Shown one piece after another: positions 14,394 through 14,804 of a stretch of 14,804 bases of DNA. Below the pieces are notes generated by a model. That model saw nothing but the letters and a program-made list of their open reading frames with translations. It searched no databases and had not been told where the DNA came from. The position numbers and the translations under genes were made by a program. How positions within the stretch are numbered: the first letter of the stretch is position 1; every line of letters starts with the position of its first letter. Source of the stretch: Bacillota bacterium. GTDB lineage: Bacteria; Bacillota; Tb-RUG-66. The stretch is taken from assembly GCA_016288255.1 (NCBI GenBank), contig JAEEYS010000182.1, positions 1 to 14,804 of the forward strand. The letters are read 5' to 3'.

Positions 14394-14804
14394 ATGGCAA
14401 AAAATATTATGATCCAAGGGACGATGTCCAATGCCGGCAAAAGCCTGCTGGCGGCCGGACTGTGCCGCGTTTTCAAGCAAGACGGGTATCGTGTGGCACC
14501 GTTTAAAAGTCAAAATATGGCGCTGAATTCCTTTATTACGGAAGACGGCGGCGAAATGGGAAGAGCACAGGTCGTGCAGGCGGAAGCGGCCGGGATTTTG
14601 CCGGATGTCCGCATGAATCCCATTTTGTTAAAGCCTACGACAGATGTGGGAAGCCAAGTGATCGTGAACGGGGAAGCCAAAGGAAACATGAACGCGATGG
14701 AATATTATCGCAAAAAGCGGGAATTCATTCCGGCTGTTTTGGAAGCGTACCATAGTCTTGCTTTAGAATACGATGTCATTGTGATAGAAGGAGCGGGAAG
14801 TCCG
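14394..14804 (+). CDS. cbiP: Cobyric acid synthase CbiP (CobQ), N-terminal part (3' end outside window)
   Basis: The first 137 residues are present; the frame is still open at the right edge (family length about 500). The enzyme amidates side chains b, d, e and g of adenosylcobyrinate a,c-diamide, using ATP and glutamine. Visible are the P-loop region [18 protein letters not shown], then [48 protein letters not shown], and [10 protein letters not shown] at the edge. All are CbiP-specific signatures that separate it from CbiA. The start is two bases after the cobD stop, with AGAGG (14384-14388) as ribosome site. The amidotransferase half lies beyond the window. Confidence 0.95.
   Translation, partial: MAKNIMIQGTMSNAGKSLLAAGLCRVFKQDGYRVAPFKSQNMALNSFITEDGGEMGRAQVVQAEAAGILPDVRMNPILLKPTTDVGSQVIVNGEAKGNMNAMEYYRKKREFIPAVLEAYHSLALEYDVIVIEGAGSP

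Overview
The window is one densely packed block of genes, all on the + strand, for anaerobic (early-cobalt) cobalamin biosynthesis, with a metal-chelate-type ABC importer set inside it. The organism is probably an anaerobic, low-to-moderate-GC Gram-positive of the class Clostridia. The reasons are the use of the Cbi (oxygen-independent) enzymes, three consecutive lipoproteins with Gram-positive-style lipoboxes, and strong AAGGAG/GGAGG ribosome binding sites. I cannot assign genus or family from the sequence alone.

Layout. Positions 1-306 hold the C-terminal part of the cobaltochelatase CbiK. A 77-base gap with a strong hairpin follows. Positions 384-4766 encode an uptake module: two small, mutually similar lipoproteins, a lipoprotein substrate-binding protein, a FecCD/BtuC-type permease, and an ATPase carrying an extra C-terminal domain of about 120 residues. 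From 4768 to the right edge come the corrin-ring and side-chain genes: cbiA, cbiC, cbiD, cbiF, cbiG, cbiH, a cbiJ-cbiE-cbiT triple fusion, cbiB, cobD and the start of cbiP (cobQ). Gaps from 384 onward are 15 bases or less and many neighbours overlap by 1-32 bases, so this is almost certainly a single transcription unit with translational coupling. No gene-free stretch exceeds 80 bases. I saw no tRNA, rRNA, CRISPR array, insertion sequence or cobalamin riboswitch; any riboswitch would have to lie upstream of cbiK.

How the genes work together. CbiK inserts cobalt into sirohydrochlorin. CbiH, CbiF, CbiG, CbiD, CbiJ, CbiE, CbiT and CbiC then methylate, contract, open, reduce, decarboxylate and rearrange the ring to cobyrinate. 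CbiA and CbiP amidate the side chains, CobD makes the aminopropanol phosphate arm, and CbiB attaches it. cbiL (C20 methyltransferase) is not in the window, nor are the nucleotide-loop genes cobU/cobS/cobC/cobT. The importer could supply cobalt, a corrinoid, or an iron or tetrapyrrole compound; the sequence does not decide.

Most worth a second look: (1) an A8 tract near the 3' end of cbiG that puts the last 22-24 codons out of the family frame, where a one-base change restores a good CbiG C-terminus; (2) the paired paralogous lipoproteins next to the importer; (3) the unexplained C-terminal domain on the importer ATPase; (4) the CbiJ-CbiE-CbiT fusion. Ordinary B12 biosynthesis accounts for most of the window; the lipoprotein/ABC/ATPase-extension module is the part I cannot match to a described system.
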